DNA from: Chryseobacterium sp. SNU WT5 | GTDB taxonomy: Bacteria > Bacteroidota > Bacteroidia > Flavobacteriales > Weeksellaceae | NCBI RefSeq assembly: GCF_007362475.1 | Contig: NZ_CP041687.1 | Coordinates: forward strand, 2,356,001-2,420,000 | DNA length: 64,000 nucleotides | Direction: 5' to 3' | Shown here: positions 50,791 through 60,000 of the stretch, one piece after another | How positions within the stretch are numbered: position 1 is the first letter of the stretch | Layout: each line of letters opens with the position of its first letter | Position numbers and translations under genes: made by a program | The notes under the pieces: generated by a model | Databases searched by the model: none | What the model saw: the letters and a program-made list of their open reading frames with translations, nothing else | What the model was told of the DNA's origin: nothing

Positions 50791-51996
50791 TTAACTCAAT
50801 TCAAATAAGGTGATTTCAGGATCAATGCCGACTCTTCCTGGATAACCAATCACGCCGAAACCTCTATTCACGTAAAGATATTTACCCGCACTTTCATATA
50901 AATCTGCCCATTTTTTATAACGGTACTGAACTGGTGACCAACGAACATTTTTCAAATCAAGACCAAACTGCATTCCGTGGGTGTGTCCGGAAAGAGTGAG
51001 CTGAACATTGGAAGGGTGATTTTTCACAACATAATCAAAGTGTGTTGGGTCATGACTCATCAATATTTTCGCAGCTTCTGGCGGAACTCCTGCAGAGGCT
51101 TTATCTAAATCTCCATATTGTGGGAAAGGTTTTTCGCCCCAATTTTCTACACCCAAAATATAGAATTTTTCTCCATTTTTTTCGATGATTCTGCACTCAT
51201 TTCGTAAAAGCTCAAACCCAGCTTGTTTTTGCAAAGCAGTTAATTGAGGAATGTTTTGAGCTTTTTCTGTCGCTGATTTCCACTCGCCATAATCTCCATA
51301 ATCGTGGTTACCCAAAATAGAAAACTTACCATCTTTGGACCGGATGGATGAAAATAATGGAACAAAAGGTTCAAATTCAGCTGCATAATTATTGACCATA
51401 TCGCCGGTGAATAAAATTAAATCTGCATTTTGTTCATTAATCATGTCAATTGCTTTTTGCAATTTCTCCGGATGAAAAAAACTTCCTGCGTGTACGTCGG
51501 AGATTTGAATGATCTTGTAACCTTTAAAACTTGCGGGTAAACCTTTAATTTTAAGTTTTACTTTTCGAACAGTGTGTCTGTATTTTCCAAAGATAATCCC
51601 ATCTAAAAATAATCCAGAAAGCAATGCTGCCGTACCTAAGCCCATAATACTTAAGAATTTTCTTCGGTCAGGCAGATGATGATCAGACGTTCCCAAATAC
51701 TGAAAAGCAAATCGAATAACACGGGTGAAATCTTCAATTAATAAAAAGAAGGTCACAAAAAGTTTTGGCAATATAAATACTAAAAATATACCAGCTACAA
51801 GTTGCACGCGGTGATGATCTCTATCTGTTTTTTTAAAGTTTAGAACTTCATAGATGAAAAATAAATAGAGCAGTACCGTTATCGCCCAATAAGCAGTGCG
51901 CAAATAGGAATTATTTGTTATGGTTTTAAATGCTTGGTATACATAGAATTCCAAAGCGAAGAGGATTCCTGTAACCATCAGAATTGTTTTCTGCAT
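50791..51996 (-). CDS. Membrane-anchored metallophosphoesterase
   Basis: The 401-residue protein has three to four N-terminal transmembrane helices (about 5-25, 35-52, 70-90 and 113-130) and a calcineurin-like domain with all metal motifs: QISDVHAGSF (about 167), FTGDMVNN, GNHDYGDYG, and LSGHTHGMQFG near residue 344. It resembles YkuE-type or lipid-phosphatase-like enzymes facing the outside. The substrate cannot be named. The GNAT gene follows closely. Confidence 0.88.
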   Translation of the reverse strand: MQKTILMVTGILFALEFYVYQAFKTITNNSYLRTAYWAITVLLYLFFIYEVLNFKKTDRDHHRVQLVAGIFLVFILPKLFVTFFLLIEDFTRVIRFAFQYLGTSDHHLPDRRKFLSIMGLGTAALLSGLFLDGIIFGKYRHTVRKVKLKIKGLPASFKGYKIIQISDVHAGSFFHPEKLQKAIDMINEQNADLILFTGDMVNNYAAEFEPFVPLFSSIRSKDGKFSILGNHDYGDYGEWKSATEKAQNIPQLTALQKQAGFELLRNECRIIEKNGEKFYILGVENWGEKPFPQYGDLDKASAGVPPEAAKILMSHDPTHFDYVVKNHPSNVQLTLSGHTHGMQFGLDLKNVRWSPVQYRYKKWADLYESAGKYLYVNRGFGVIGYPGRVGIDPEITLFELS

Positions 51997-52011
51997 ATTG
52001 TTGATTCAAAT

Positions 52012-52045
52012 AAAAAAGCACAAAAACAAATTTTGTGCTTTTTTC
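52012..52045 (-). terminator. Terminator after FabH-like gene
   Basis: AAAAAGCACAAAA pairs with TTTTGTGCTTTTT over a 5-base loop; A- and T-runs on both sides. It lies between the FabH-like stop (52064) and the phosphoesterase start (51996). Confidence 0.85.
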
Positions 52046-52063
52046 TATTTTTAAATTAAATTT

Positions 52064-53131
52064 TTAAGGGAATCGATAAACGATTGCATTAATATTCATT
52101 CCTGCTCCTACGGAAGCAAAAACGATATTTCCTTTTTCTTTGAAAGATTGATTCTCCAACTCTCCTTTTTTGATCAAGTCAAACATTGTTGGAATAGTTG
52201 CTACGGAAGAATTTCCTAATTGTTGAATGGTCATAGGAGCAACTGCGTGATCATAAGTTTTCTTACCGTAAAGTTTAAACAACCGGGAAATCATTGCGTA
52301 ATCCATTTTTGCGTTTGCCTGATGAATCAAGATTTTATCAATATCATCAATGGACAAGTTGGCTTTATCGATTGTTTCTTTAATTGCGTCTGGAACGTAC
52401 TTCAATGCGTATTCATAAATTTTACGACCGTGCATTCTGATGTATAAAGGTCTACGGTCTTCATCTTTTTTTAATGAAGGCGAATTCTCCAGGAAATTTA
52501 ATTCTGCATGGTTGTCGCAAATAGTAGAATCAGCGATGATCCCTACATTCTCCTCATCTGTAGCTTTTACAATAACAGCTCCTGCACCATCTGCAAAAAT
52601 CATTTTATTCCGGTCAAATTCATCGGTCACTCTACTAAGAGTTTCAGAACCAACAACTAATATCAGTTTTGCTTTCTTGGCTTTAATTAAGGTATCAGCT
52701 AAAATCATTCCTTCAACCCATCCTGGACAACCGAAGATCATATCATAATTGACAGTCCTTCTGTTCTTGATTCCCAGTTTGTTTTTAACGCGGGCAGACA
52801 TAGAAGGCATAAAATTGGTCATACCGTCATGATTAACTTCGCCAAAATTACTTGCGTAGATAATATAATCCAAATCTTCCTGATCGATCTTTGCATCCGC
52901 AATCGCCTTTTCAGCAGCCCGGAAACCCAAATCAGAATTATATTCGTTGTCTTCCAGATAACGCCGATTTTCAATCTCGGTAATTTCTATAAATTTCTGA
53001 ATGATTTCTTCGTTAGGCTTGTCGATTCTGTCACCTTCATCAGTATAAAAAACAGAATCCATGAAATAATCTTTACCTATCACCTTTGTAGGAATGCAAC
53101 TTCCTGAACCTATTATGATTGTGTTGGGCAT
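52064..53131 (-). CDS. 3-oxoacyl-ACP synthase III-like protein (FabH family)
   Basis: The 355-residue protein has the thiolase fold of FabH: catalytic Cys in MIFGCPGWVEGM (about residue 131), His in IDKILIHQANAKMDYAMI (about 269) and Asn in QLGNSSVATIPTMFDL (about 303). It condenses acyl-CoA with malonyl-ACP; bacteroidete stand-alone copies such as this may serve fatty-acid start, polyunsaturated or secondary-metabolite synthesis. The N-terminus is longer than in housekeeping FabH (about 20 residues with FYTDEGDRIDKPNEE), so it may be a paralogue. No other fab genes are nearby. Confidence 0.88.
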   Translation of the reverse strand: MPNTIIIGSGSCIPTKVIGKDYFMDSVFYTDEGDRIDKPNEEIIQKFIEITEIENRRYLEDNEYNSDLGFRAAEKAIADAKIDQEDLDYIIYASNFGEVNHDGMTNFMPSMSARVKNKLGIKNRRTVNYDMIFGCPGWVEGMILADTLIKAKKAKLILVVGSETLSRVTDEFDRNKMIFADGAGAVIVKATDEENVGIIADSTICDNHAELNFLENSPSLKKDEDRRPLYIRMHGRKIYEYALKYVPDAIKETIDKANLSIDDIDKILIHQANAKMDYAMISRLFKLYGKKTYDHAVAPMTIQQLGNSSVATIPTMFDLIKKGELENQSFKEKGNIVFASVGAGMNINAIVYRFP

Positions 53132-53201
53132 ATATTTTTAGTGAAAAATTTACGGCAAAGTTAAGAATTAAAATTGTACCGTGACAGAACAAAATTATTA
53201 T

Positions 53202-53209
53202 TAAATTTG
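53202..53209 (+). promoter_or_regulatory. -7 element (TAAATTTG) of the ubiE-porT operon
   Basis: TAAATTTG followed by C, 28 bases before the ATG at 53238, matches TAnnTTTG and probably drives the three genes 53238-55323. Confidence 0.55.
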
Positions 53210-53237
53210 CAAAAAGTTTTACACTATAAAAATCTTT

Positions 53238-53813
53238 ATGAAAATTAGCTCTTCTACCAAAGGTTTGCTCATCTCTATCTTTACCGTAATTTTTGCTTTC
53301 GGGATTTACTTTTTGTTATTGGCGAAGAGAAACTATTATCTTGTCGATAATCCTACCGAAAATACTTTTTATTTCAAAATTAATAATGGGGACGAAAACA
53401 TTATTACTGCCGGACAGAATGTAAAAGTGGATTTGAAAAAGGGCGTTAATAAAATTAAAGTCTTTGATGCACAGAAGAAACCGTTGTATGATTCCGCATT
53501 TGAGGTAAAAAAAGTGAGAGGCCTTTTAAATATTGCACATCAGGACTATTATGTTAATGAGCAGTTTTATGGCTATGGTGTTAATAAAGATTCCTTGATT
53601 GCCACAAGAAGCCAAACCAATATCGACGGTAAGTTGTATGTAAATGCGCCCGTTCGTTTTGATAAGTTATATACAGACGATTTTTATTATAACATCGATG
53701 AGGATTATGATAAGGTTGTTAAAAATGTACAGAAAGTAGAATCAAGAACGAAGATTTTTCGAAAGTTTGATTTTTTAAACTATTACAAAGAATATTACCA
53801 ATTTAATAAGTAA
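53238..53813 (+). CDS. Membrane-anchored protein of unknown function, first gene of ubiE-porT operon
   Basis: The 191-residue protein has one N-terminal transmembrane helix (about 8-28, GLLISIFTVIFAFGIYFLLL) and a periplasmic beta-rich domain (INNGDENIITAGQNVKVDLK) with many Asp, Asn and Lys. No family is recognised. It ends three bases before the ubiE start, so the two are co-translated. It may be a partner of porT in envelope assembly; that is only inferred from the operon. Confidence 0.6.
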   Translation: MKISSSTKGLLISIFTVIFAFGIYFLLLAKRNYYLVDNPTENTFYFKINNGDENIITAGQNVKVDLKKGVNKIKVFDAQKKPLYDSAFEVKKVRGLLNIAHQDYYVNEQFYGYGVNKDSLIATRSQTNIDGKLYVNAPVRFDKLYTDDFYYNIDEDYDKVVKNVQKVESRTKIFRKFDFLNYYKEYYQFNK

Positions 53814-53816
53814 ATT

Positions 53817-54536
53817 TTGAAACAAGTTACTCCCTATAATACTGAAGCAGGCAAGAAAAAAGAAGTCGAAGATATGTTCGATAATATTGCTCCCAAATAC
53901 GATTTACTGAACCATGTTCTTTCAATGAAAATTGATGTTTTATGGAGAAATACTTTGGTAAAGTGGATGAATGCTGATCAACCTAAAGAAGTATTGGATG
54001 TAGCGACCGGTACAGGTGACTTAGCCATCGCGGTGCAAAAAGGTACAGGTGCTAAAATAGTAGGATTAGATCTATCTCAACAAATGTTGAATGTGGGGAT
54101 TGAAAAAATGAAGAAACTCAATTTGAGCGACCAGATTGAAATGATCAAAGGCGATGCAGAAAATCTTCCCTTTGAAAGCAATAAATTCGATGCTGTTTCC
54201 GTTGCATTTGGAGTACGGAATTTTGAGAATTTTGAAGTAGGTCTTGCCGAGCTGAAAAGAGTAGTTAAGCAGGAAAGTAGTGTATATATCCTGGAGTTTT
54301 CGAAAGTCGAAGGATTTTTAGCTCCTTTCTATATGTTCTACTTTAGAAATATTTTACCTCAGATTGGTAAATTAATTTCTAAAGATAATAGAGCTTATAC
54401 TTATCTTCCCGATTCTGTGAATGCTTTTCCGTTTGGAGAAAAAATGAAAAATATTTTACTCAATGTCGGATTTAGAAAAGTAGAGTATAAAAAACTAAGT
54501 TTAGGTATTGCAACTATTTATAAGGCAACCAAATAA
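53817..54536 (+). CDS. ubiE: Demethylmenaquinone methyltransferase (UbiE/MenG)
   Basis: The 239-residue enzyme makes the last methylation of menaquinone. Seen motifs are MFDNIAPKYDLLNHVLSM (residues 18-35), VLDVATGTGDLAIAV (AdoMet site), VGLDLSQQML and SVAFGVRNFENF. The start is TTG at 53817; no ATG is available before Met18, and the family needs the preceding residues. It overlaps nothing and starts four bases after the previous gene. The porT gene follows by two bases. Confidence 0.95.
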   Translation: MKQVTPYNTEAGKKKEVEDMFDNIAPKYDLLNHVLSMKIDVLWRNTLVKWMNADQPKEVLDVATGTGDLAIAVQKGTGAKIVGLDLSQQMLNVGIEKMKKLNLSDQIEMIKGDAENLPFESNKFDAVSVAFGVRNFENFEVGLAELKRVVKQESSVYILEFSKVEGFLAPFYMFYFRNILPQIGKLISKDNRAYTYLPDSVNAFPFGEKMKNILLNVGFRKVEYKKLSLGIATIYKATK

Positions 54537-54537
54537 T

Positions 54538-55323
54538 ATGGCGAAAACCTCTTTTAAAATTAATATCATTGCCGCATTTTTAATATGCAGCTTTGCGAAC
54601 GCTCAATTGTTTAGAACGAGAGATCGTGCAGACAATAGGGAAGAAGATGATGTTCGTCAATTTAGCTATGGTTTCTATCTAGTCGCTAATAATTTTGACT
54701 ATAAATTAGTGCTGGATCCGAAATTTGGAATGAATGGTCAAAAAAATCTCGTAACCCCCAAATCTTCTTATGGTTTCGGTGCAGGTTTAATTGGACGATT
54801 AAGATTAAATGAAAATTTTGATCTAAGATTAGAACCGGCATTACAGTTTGTTGAGCGGGAACTGTACTTTAATACACAATCTAACGATCGGTTCGCCGGT
54901 GGAACACCAGCCAATCAGCCTTTTGTTCCGAGAGTTTTAACAGATGCAGACAAATTAAGAACCGTGAAATCTACGTATGTTGATATTCCGTTATTGTTGG
55001 AAATGCACGGCGAAAGGTGGTATAATTCCAGACCATATGCGGCAGCCGGGGTAAATTGGATGATGAATCTACAATCAAACAGTAAATCAGAAGAAGATAA
55101 CCAGCAAGGAATCTTTAGGTCAACCGCGAGTAATTTCGCCTGGACTGCAGAAATAGGAATTCAGTTCTATTTCACAAGGTTTAAATTGACGCCAGGTTTT
55201 AGAGGAACCTTCATGACAAATAATGAATTAGTTGCAGATGATGCGACCACACCACCGTATTGGACATCGGCAATGTCTGGTATAAAAACAAGGGCATTTA
55301 TGTTCGTTTTGAAATTTGAATAA
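54538..55323 (+). CDS. porT: PorT-family outer-membrane protein, type IX secretion
   Basis: The 261-residue protein has a signal peptide (IIAAFLICSFANAQ, ATG at 54538 rather than one ten codons earlier) and an eight-stranded beta-barrel typical of PorT/SprT: SYGFGAGLIGRLRLNENFDL, RLEPALQFVERELYF and TEIGIQFYF-like strands ending in an aromatic residue. PorT is needed for type IX secretion and gliding, and the ubiE-porT order is conserved in the Bacteroidetes, which strengthens the call. A hairpin terminator follows. Confidence 0.85.
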   Translation: MAKTSFKINIIAAFLICSFANAQLFRTRDRADNREEDDVRQFSYGFYLVANNFDYKLVLDPKFGMNGQKNLVTPKSSYGFGAGLIGRLRLNENFDLRLEPALQFVERELYFNTQSNDRFAGGTPANQPFVPRVLTDADKLRTVKSTYVDIPLLLEMHGERWYNSRPYAAAGVNWMMNLQSNSKSEEDNQQGIFRSTASNFAWTAEIGIQFYFTRFKLTPGFRGTFMTNNELVADDATTPPYWTSAMSGIKTRAFMFVLKFE

Positions 55324-55350
55324 TGGGATTGTCTCCCAGTTTGTAGATAT

Positions 55351-55380
55351 AAAAGAGAAGGTTCTGTTGCTTTCTCTTTT
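55351..55380 (+). terminator. Terminator after porT
   Basis: AAAAGAGAA pairs with TTCTCTTTT around an 11-base loop, followed by T-rich DNA, 27 bases past the stop. Confidence 0.8.
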
Positions 55381-55477
55381 TTAATGCTGTTTTTTATCAA
55401 AATACTCCGCAATAATCGCCATATCAAATTAATTTTTTATATTTTTGCTCAAGAGTTAGAATAAATTAACCTGAGGA

Positions 55478-55780
55478 ATGCTCAAAGAATTAGAACAAAA
55501 TTTTTCGATTTTAGAAAAAAAGGTTTTGGCAGTTAGTAAAAATTATCAAAATCTTACCGAAGAATTTAAAGAATTGAGTAATGAACACCAAGAATTGAAG
55601 GAGAAATACGACGAGGAAAGGAAGAAAAATCAGGTATTAGCAGAAGAACAGAAAAATATAAAACTTTATTCAGCATTATCAGGGAATCCCGATCATAACC
55701 GATTGATGAAAAACCATATCAACCGATTGATAAAAGAAGTGGATTACTGTATTGCAGAGCTTCAAAATAACGGTTTATAA
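55478..55780 (+). CDS. Small coiled-coil protein upstream of zapA
   Basis: The 100-residue protein is almost entirely helical, with strong heptads (LEQNFSILEKKVLAVSKNYQ, ELSNEHQELKEKYDEERKK) in residues 1-65 and a helical C-terminus (NRLMKNHINRLIKEVDYCIA). It overlaps zapA by one base (TAATG), so translation is coupled. ZapB-like division partners fit the size and position, but no signature confirms this. Confidence 0.7.
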   Translation: MLKELEQNFSILEKKVLAVSKNYQNLTEEFKELSNEHQELKEKYDEERKKNQVLAEEQKNIKLYSALSGNPDHNRLMKNHINRLIKEVDYCIAELQNNGL

Positions 55781-56067
55781 TGGATATAAGAAGAATTACG
55801 ATTTCCATTGCCGGCAGAAATTACCCTTTAAATGTTCCCTCTGCAGAAGAGGAAACTTTACGAAAAGTAGGGAAACAAATTGACGCGATGATTAAGGATT
55901 TTGAACAGAATTTTGACGTTAGAGACAAGCAGGATGCTTTGGCAATGTGCGCCTTAAAATTAGGAACCAATGCAGAAGTAGCCCAAATCAGTAACGAAAA
56001 AAATATTATAGCTTCTACAGAACGATTGAGTAACATTAATCAAATTTTAGAAGATTTGGAAAAGTAG
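55780..56067 (+). CDS. zapA: Cell division protein ZapA
   Basis: The 95-residue protein has the ZapA pattern: ITISIAGRNYPLNVPSAEEE, LRKVGKQIDAMIKDF and DKQDALAMCALKLGTNAEVA, with a C-terminal coiled coil. It bundles FtsZ filaments at the division site. It follows the coiled-coil gene and precedes the 6S-like RNA and rny, an arrangement I recall from other Flavobacteriia. Confidence 0.9.
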   Translation: MDIRRITISIAGRNYPLNVPSAEEETLRKVGKQIDAMIKDFEQNFDVRDKQDALAMCALKLGTNAEVAQISNEKNIIASTERLSNINQILEDLEK

Positions 56068-56084
56068 ATTTTTCTTTTCCATAA

Positions 56085-56262
56085 AACAACTGCCTACAAT
56101 AGTTCTAACACATTACAGGTAAACTCAACGCTATACAATTGCCGAACGAAAGTTTATTTAATGGCGCGCCGACTTGCTCGGATTACAGAAAATAAAAAAC
56201 AGTTCAAATCGTGTTGATAAGGAGTTTACTCTATATCTTGAATTATTGTGGGCTTTTTTATG
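56085..56262 (+). ncRNA. ssrS: 6S-like regulatory RNA (6S-Flavo type)
   Basis: A rod-like structure is visible: a 14-bp closing stem (GCCTACAATAGTTC at 56092-56105 with GAATTATTGTGGGC at 56240-56253, two mismatches or wobbles), an internal stem (GTAAACTC/GAGTTTAC), a central open region and a T-run after the closing stem. Its position between zapA and rny matches what I recall for the 6S RNA of Flavobacteriia, which binds RNA polymerase. Ends are estimated from the stem and T-run. Confidence 0.72.
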
Positions 56263-56354
56263 ATTAAAAATGAAAGTAATCAGTTTATAAAAACGAAGAA
56301 AATCTTCATCTGATTCCTTTTGTATACCAATATTAACATTAAAACTAAACATAT

Positions 56355-57929
56355 ATGACAACAACTATCGCTGTTATTATCGGCATTGTTTGTCTGATAG
56401 CAGGAGCAATTTTAGGAATGGTTTTTTCTAAAAGCGGTCTTAACGCTAAGGCAAAATTCATCGTAGATGATGCGAAAAAAAATGCAGAGAATCTAATAGA
56501 GAAAGCGACAAATCAAGCAGAATCCATTAAGAAAGAAAAGCACTTGCAGGCCAAAGAGAAATTCATGGAATTGAAATCGCAGCACGATGCTGATATTCAG
56601 TCTAGAGATAAGAAAATGCAGGACGCTGAAAAAAGAGTAAAAGATAAAGAGCAAAAACTCAACGATGATCTTAGTAAGGCTGGGAAATTAGAAAAAGATC
56701 TGGACCGACAGATTGCTGATTACAGTAAGAAAAATGAGATCCTAGAAAGAAAGCAGCAGGAATTAGATTCTGTAACTGCGAAAAAAGTTGAAATTTTAGA
56801 AAGAATTTCGGGATATTCTGCAGAAGATGCCAAAAGTGAATTGGTAGAAGCTTTGAAAGCAGAAGCTAAAACAAAAGCGCAGGCCCACGTTCAGAATATT
56901 ATGGCGGAAGCACAACTAAATGCGAAACAAGAAGCCAAAAAAATTGTTATTCAAACCATTCAAAGAATTGGAACGGAACAGGCGATTGAAAATTCAGTTT
57001 CTGTTTTCAATATTGAATCTGATGAAGTTAAAGGTAGAATTATTGGTAGAGAAGGTAGAAATATCCGTGCTCTTGAGGCTGCGACCGGTGTGGAGATCAT
57101 CGTAGATGATACACCTGAGGCAATTTTATTATCATGTTTTGATCCGGTAAGAAGAGAGATCGCACGATTGTCACTTCACCGATTGGTAACCGATGGTAGA
57201 ATTCACCCTGCCAGAATTGAAGAAGTAGTTGACAAAACGAAAAAACAAATCGAAGAGGAAATAATTGAAGTTGGTAAAAGAACAGTTATTGACTTAGGAG
57301 TGCACGGGCTTCACCCAGAATTAGTAAAAATAGTTGGGAGAATGAAATTCCGTTCTTCTTATGGACAGAATTTATTACAACACTCTCGAGAGGTTGCGAA
57401 CATTGCAGCAACGATGGCAGCAGAATTGGGATTAAATGTGAAATTAGCGAAAAGAGCTGGCTTACTTCACGATATTGGAAAAGTTCCCGAGCAGGAATCA
57501 GAATTGCCACACGCGCTTTTAGGAATGCAATGGGCTGAGAAATACGGTGAGAATCCAGAGGTAGTGAACGCAATTGGAGCTCACCACGATGAGGTAGAAA
57601 TGACTTCCCTGTTGTCACCAATCATTCAGGTTGCTGATGCTATTTCAGGAGCGAGACCGGGTGCAAGAAGACAGGTGCTAGAATCTTATATCCAAAGATT
57701 AAAAGACCTTGAATCTGCAGCTTTAAGTTTCGATGGGGTGTCAAGCGCTTATGCGATCCAGGCAGGTAGAGAACTACGTGTAATGGTGGAAAGTGGAAAG
57801 ATCAACGATGATCAATCGGCACAACTTTCTTATGACATCTCAGAGAAGATTCAGAATGAATTGACCTATCCAGGTCAGGTTCGAGTGACGGTAATCCGTG
57901 AGACAAGATCCGTGAATATCGCGAGATAA
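56355..57929 (+). CDS. rny: Ribonuclease Y
   Basis: The 524-residue endonuclease starts with a transmembrane helix (residues 4-26, [20 protein letters not shown]), then a long coiled coil (30-200), a KH domain (about 215-280, [20 protein letters not shown]) and an HD domain (about 335-430, [16 protein letters not shown] and AGLLHDIGK). It starts mRNA decay at the membrane. It lies downstream of the 6S-like RNA and has its own terminator. Confidence 0.97.
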   Translation: MTTTIAVIIGIVCLIAGAILGMVFSKSGLNAKAKFIVDDAKKNAENLIEKATNQAESIKKEKHLQAKEKFMELKSQHDADIQSRDKKMQDAEKRVKDKEQKLNDDLSKAGKLEKDLDRQIADYSKKNEILERKQQELDSVTAKKVEILERISGYSAEDAKSELVEALKAEAKTKAQAHVQNIMAEAQLNAKQEAKKIVIQTIQRIGTEQAIENSVSVFNIESDEVKGRIIGREGRNIRALEAATGVEIIVDDTPEAILLSCFDPVRREIARLSLHRLVTDGRIHPARIEEVVDKTKKQIEEEIIEVGKRTVIDLGVHGLHPELVKIVGRMKFRSSYGQNLLQHSREVANIAATMAAELGLNVKLAKRAGLLHDIGKVPEQESELPHALLGMQWAEKYGENPEVVNAIGAHHDEVEMTSLLSPIIQVADAISGARPGARRQVLESYIQRLKDLESAALSFDGVSSAYAIQAGRELRVMVESGKINDDQSAQLSYDISEKIQNELTYPGQVRVTVIRETRSVNIAR

Positions 57930-57952
57930 GAAAACAAAAATTATTGATATAG

Positions 57953-57980
57953 AAACTCCTTTCAGAAATGAAAGGAGTTT
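57953..57980 (+). terminator. Terminator after rny
   Basis: A perfect 12-bp stem (AAACTCCTTTCA/TGAAAGGAGTTT, loop GAAA) followed by T, 24 bases past the stop. Confidence 0.92.
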
Positions 57981-58075
57981 TTTGTGGTTTTAGTACAACT
58001 ATCTCTTCTATTGTGAACGCTGTTTTTTAACGCTTCGAGTATTAAAGGGTTTAATTATAAATTTGTGTTAAGCTT

Positions 58076-58999
58076 CTATTCTATTTTTAGATTAACCATA
58101 TAAATTTTGCTCAGTCCGTTAGCATTTTCCTGAATATAATTTTTTAAATCTGAAATATTTTTAAATTTTCTTGACGGTAAATTTTGTCTTTTACTGGTAA
58201 AATATAAGATTTGGTTCTCCTCATCATAAAAAGGGCAGTATTCCATATATTTTGTATTAATGGGAACGCCTAAGTTGGTCGCTTTCTCCCAATCTCCATT
58301 TGTATTTCTTTTCGAGATATAAAGATCGCCGCTTCCTTGCCCGCCTTCTTCATTATACTTCGTAAATATTATGAAATCTTCTTTCTTAGAGATGAAGGCA
58401 TTAAATTCGTAACCTTTACTATTGATATTTTCATTTAAAAGAACAGGTTTTAAATATGCTCCTTTTTCCCACTTCGAAAAGTAAATATCATCTTTTCCTA
58501 CACCATTGGGAGAGTCCACTGTAAAATATAAATTATTGTTGTCGCTGACTGATGGATAAAATTCGTCCAGATGGGAATTGATGGGTTTGCCTATATTCTT
58601 AGGTCCAGACCAAACATCGTTTTTATTATTTCTTTCAACATACCAAATATCAAAATCCTTTTTTTGATCATTTATAGCATCTAAAGGTCGATCCGAAACA
58701 AAAAATAATCGAGTACCATCCCCCGATAGAAATGGCTCTAAATACATAAATGAATCGCAGAACGGTAATAATTCCGGTTCTGACCATTCATTATTTTCTT
58801 TTTTGATAAAAGCTAACTGCGATATTTCTGCATTTGGACTATGTATTGTAAAAAACGCTTCATCTCCATCTTTGGAAATAGAAAAATCTCTTACATTATG
58901 AAACTGACTAAGTTTTTTATTAAACGGAACGATAACATTCTGAGCTGATAATAAGCCGAAAATTATAGTCAATGAAACAATTAATATGCTTTTTAACAT
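58076..58999 (-). CDS. Exported PD40/TolB-type beta-propeller protein
   Basis: The 307-residue protein has a signal peptide (ILIVSLTIIFGLLSAQN) and four to five PD40 beta-propeller blades with the 'S.DG..LFFVSDR' signature (LSGDGTRLFFVSDRPLD about residue 96, DENNQILYFTSKRQNLP near 270) and FDIWYVERN strands. Such propellers bind partners or cell-wall material at the outer membrane. The nearby genes give no clue to its partner. It is transcribed opposite to rny and has its own start. Confidence 0.85.
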   Translation of the reverse strand: MLKSILIVSLTIIFGLLSAQNVIVPFNKKLSQFHNVRDFSISKDGDEAFFTIHSPNAEISQLAFIKKENNEWSEPELLPFCDSFMYLEPFLSGDGTRLFFVSDRPLDAINDQKKDFDIWYVERNNKNDVWSGPKNIGKPINSHLDEFYPSVSDNNNLYFTVDSPNGVGKDDIYFSKWEKGAYLKPVLLNENINSKGYEFNAFISKKEDFIIFTKYNEEGGQGSGDLYISKRNTNGDWEKATNLGVPINTKYMEYCPFYDEENQILYFTSKRQNLPSRKFKNISDLKNYIQENANGLSKIYMVNLKIE

Positions 59000-59049
59000 A
59001 ATTAAATTAATTAGTATAAAGTAGCTTTAAATGGTTGTTTACTAATAAA

Positions 59050-59514
59050 TTACATAAACGGTTTCATTTCATCCTCAATATTTTTCCGCAGATCCATTAA
59101 TTTAATGGCGTATTTCTCCATCTGTTGATCTTGTTCAGTTTTAGCAATGAATTTAGGAACTTCTACCGAATTACCTTCATCGTCAACTGCTACAAAAACA
59201 ATGATACAGTGCGTTTTCTTTTCGAAATCTTTTCTCTTAATATTTCGGGAAAAAACATTGATCGCAATATGCATGCTGGTCTTTCCGGTATAGATGACTT
59301 CTGCTTCTACTTTCACAATATGACCGATCTTAATGGGCGAATAAAATCGAATTCCACCCACATAAACCGTAACGCAGTAACTAGAACTCCATGAACTTGC
59401 ACAAGCGTAACCGGCCTGATCGATCCATTTCATTACACTTCCTCCATGTACGTTTCCACCGTAATTCACATCACTGGGTTCAGAAATAAATTGAAAAACT
59501 GTTTTATTGGTCAT
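59050..59514 (-). CDS. Acyl-CoA thioesterase, hotdog fold
   Basis: The 154-residue protein hydrolyses acyl-CoA. The hotdog motif NVHGGSVMKWIDQAGYACAS (residues 22-41), with its conserved His-Gly-Gly and Asp, and the strand VKVEAEVIYTGKTSMHIAI are typical of YciA/BACH-type thioesterases. A C-terminal helix (DQQMEKYAIKLMDLRKNI) follows. The chain-length preference is unknown. It has no operon partner. Confidence 0.9.
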   Translation of the reverse strand: MTNKTVFQFISEPSDVNYGGNVHGGSVMKWIDQAGYACASSWSSSYCVTVYVGGIRFYSPIKIGHIVKVEAEVIYTGKTSMHIAINVFSRNIKRKDFEKKTHCIIVFVAVDDEGNSVEVPKFIAKTEQDQQMEKYAIKLMDLRKNIEDEMKPFM

Positions 59515-59636
59515 TTTATTGATTTAAAATTTAAAAATAGTGATTTTTAATTCGGAATGGGGATTTAGCGTAAGTTTTCTCAATAAGTAAGTTATTATAT
59601 AAGAAGATAGAAATTTCTTTTAGAGCCGGATTTTTC

Positions 59637-59644
59637 TATTTTTG
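59637..59644 (+). promoter_or_regulatory. -7 element (TATTTTTG) of ArsC/Spx-like gene, near-leaderless
   Basis: TATTTTTG, five bases before the ATG at 59650, matches TAnnTTTG. Confidence 0.55.
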
Positions 59645-59649
59645 CAGTT

Positions 59650-60000
59650 ATGAAAAAAGTCTTCTATTTAAAAACTTGTGGAACCTGTACTAAAATATTA
59701 AATAAGTATGATCTTTCTGATTGGGAACTTCGGGAAATTAAAAGTTCGCCTTTAACAACAGAGGAGCTGGCACAAATGTTTCAGAAAACAAATTCTTACG
59801 AAGCGCTGTTCAGCAGGCGATCTACCCAAATAAAAGCCAGAAATATCAACCTGAAAACTTTGCGAGAAAATGATTATAAAGAATTGCTATTGGATCATTA
59901 TTCTTTTTTGAAAAGACCGGTTTTTATTACCGATCAAGAGATTTTTATTGGCAATGAAAAAAACAATATCGACAATTTAGATACTTTTTTCGGACGGTAA
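59650..60000 (+). CDS. ArsC/Spx-family thioredoxin-fold protein
   Basis: The 116-residue protein has the ArsC/Spx fold: a CxxC in LKTCGTCTKILN (Cys10 and Cys13), LREIKSSPLTTEELAQMF (about 31-48) and LLDHYSFLKRPVFITDQEIFIGNE (about 75-98, with the cis-Pro of RPV). It may be an arsenate reductase-like oxidoreductase or a Spx-like regulator; there is no ars operon here, so a regulatory or general redox role is more likely. It overlaps the next gene by one base. Confidence 0.85.
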   Translation: MKKVFYLKTCGTCTKILNKYDLSDWELREIKSSPLTTEELAQMFQKTNSYEALFSRRSTQIKARNINLKTLRENDYKELLLDHYSFLKRPVFITDQEIFIGNEKNNIDNLDTFFGR

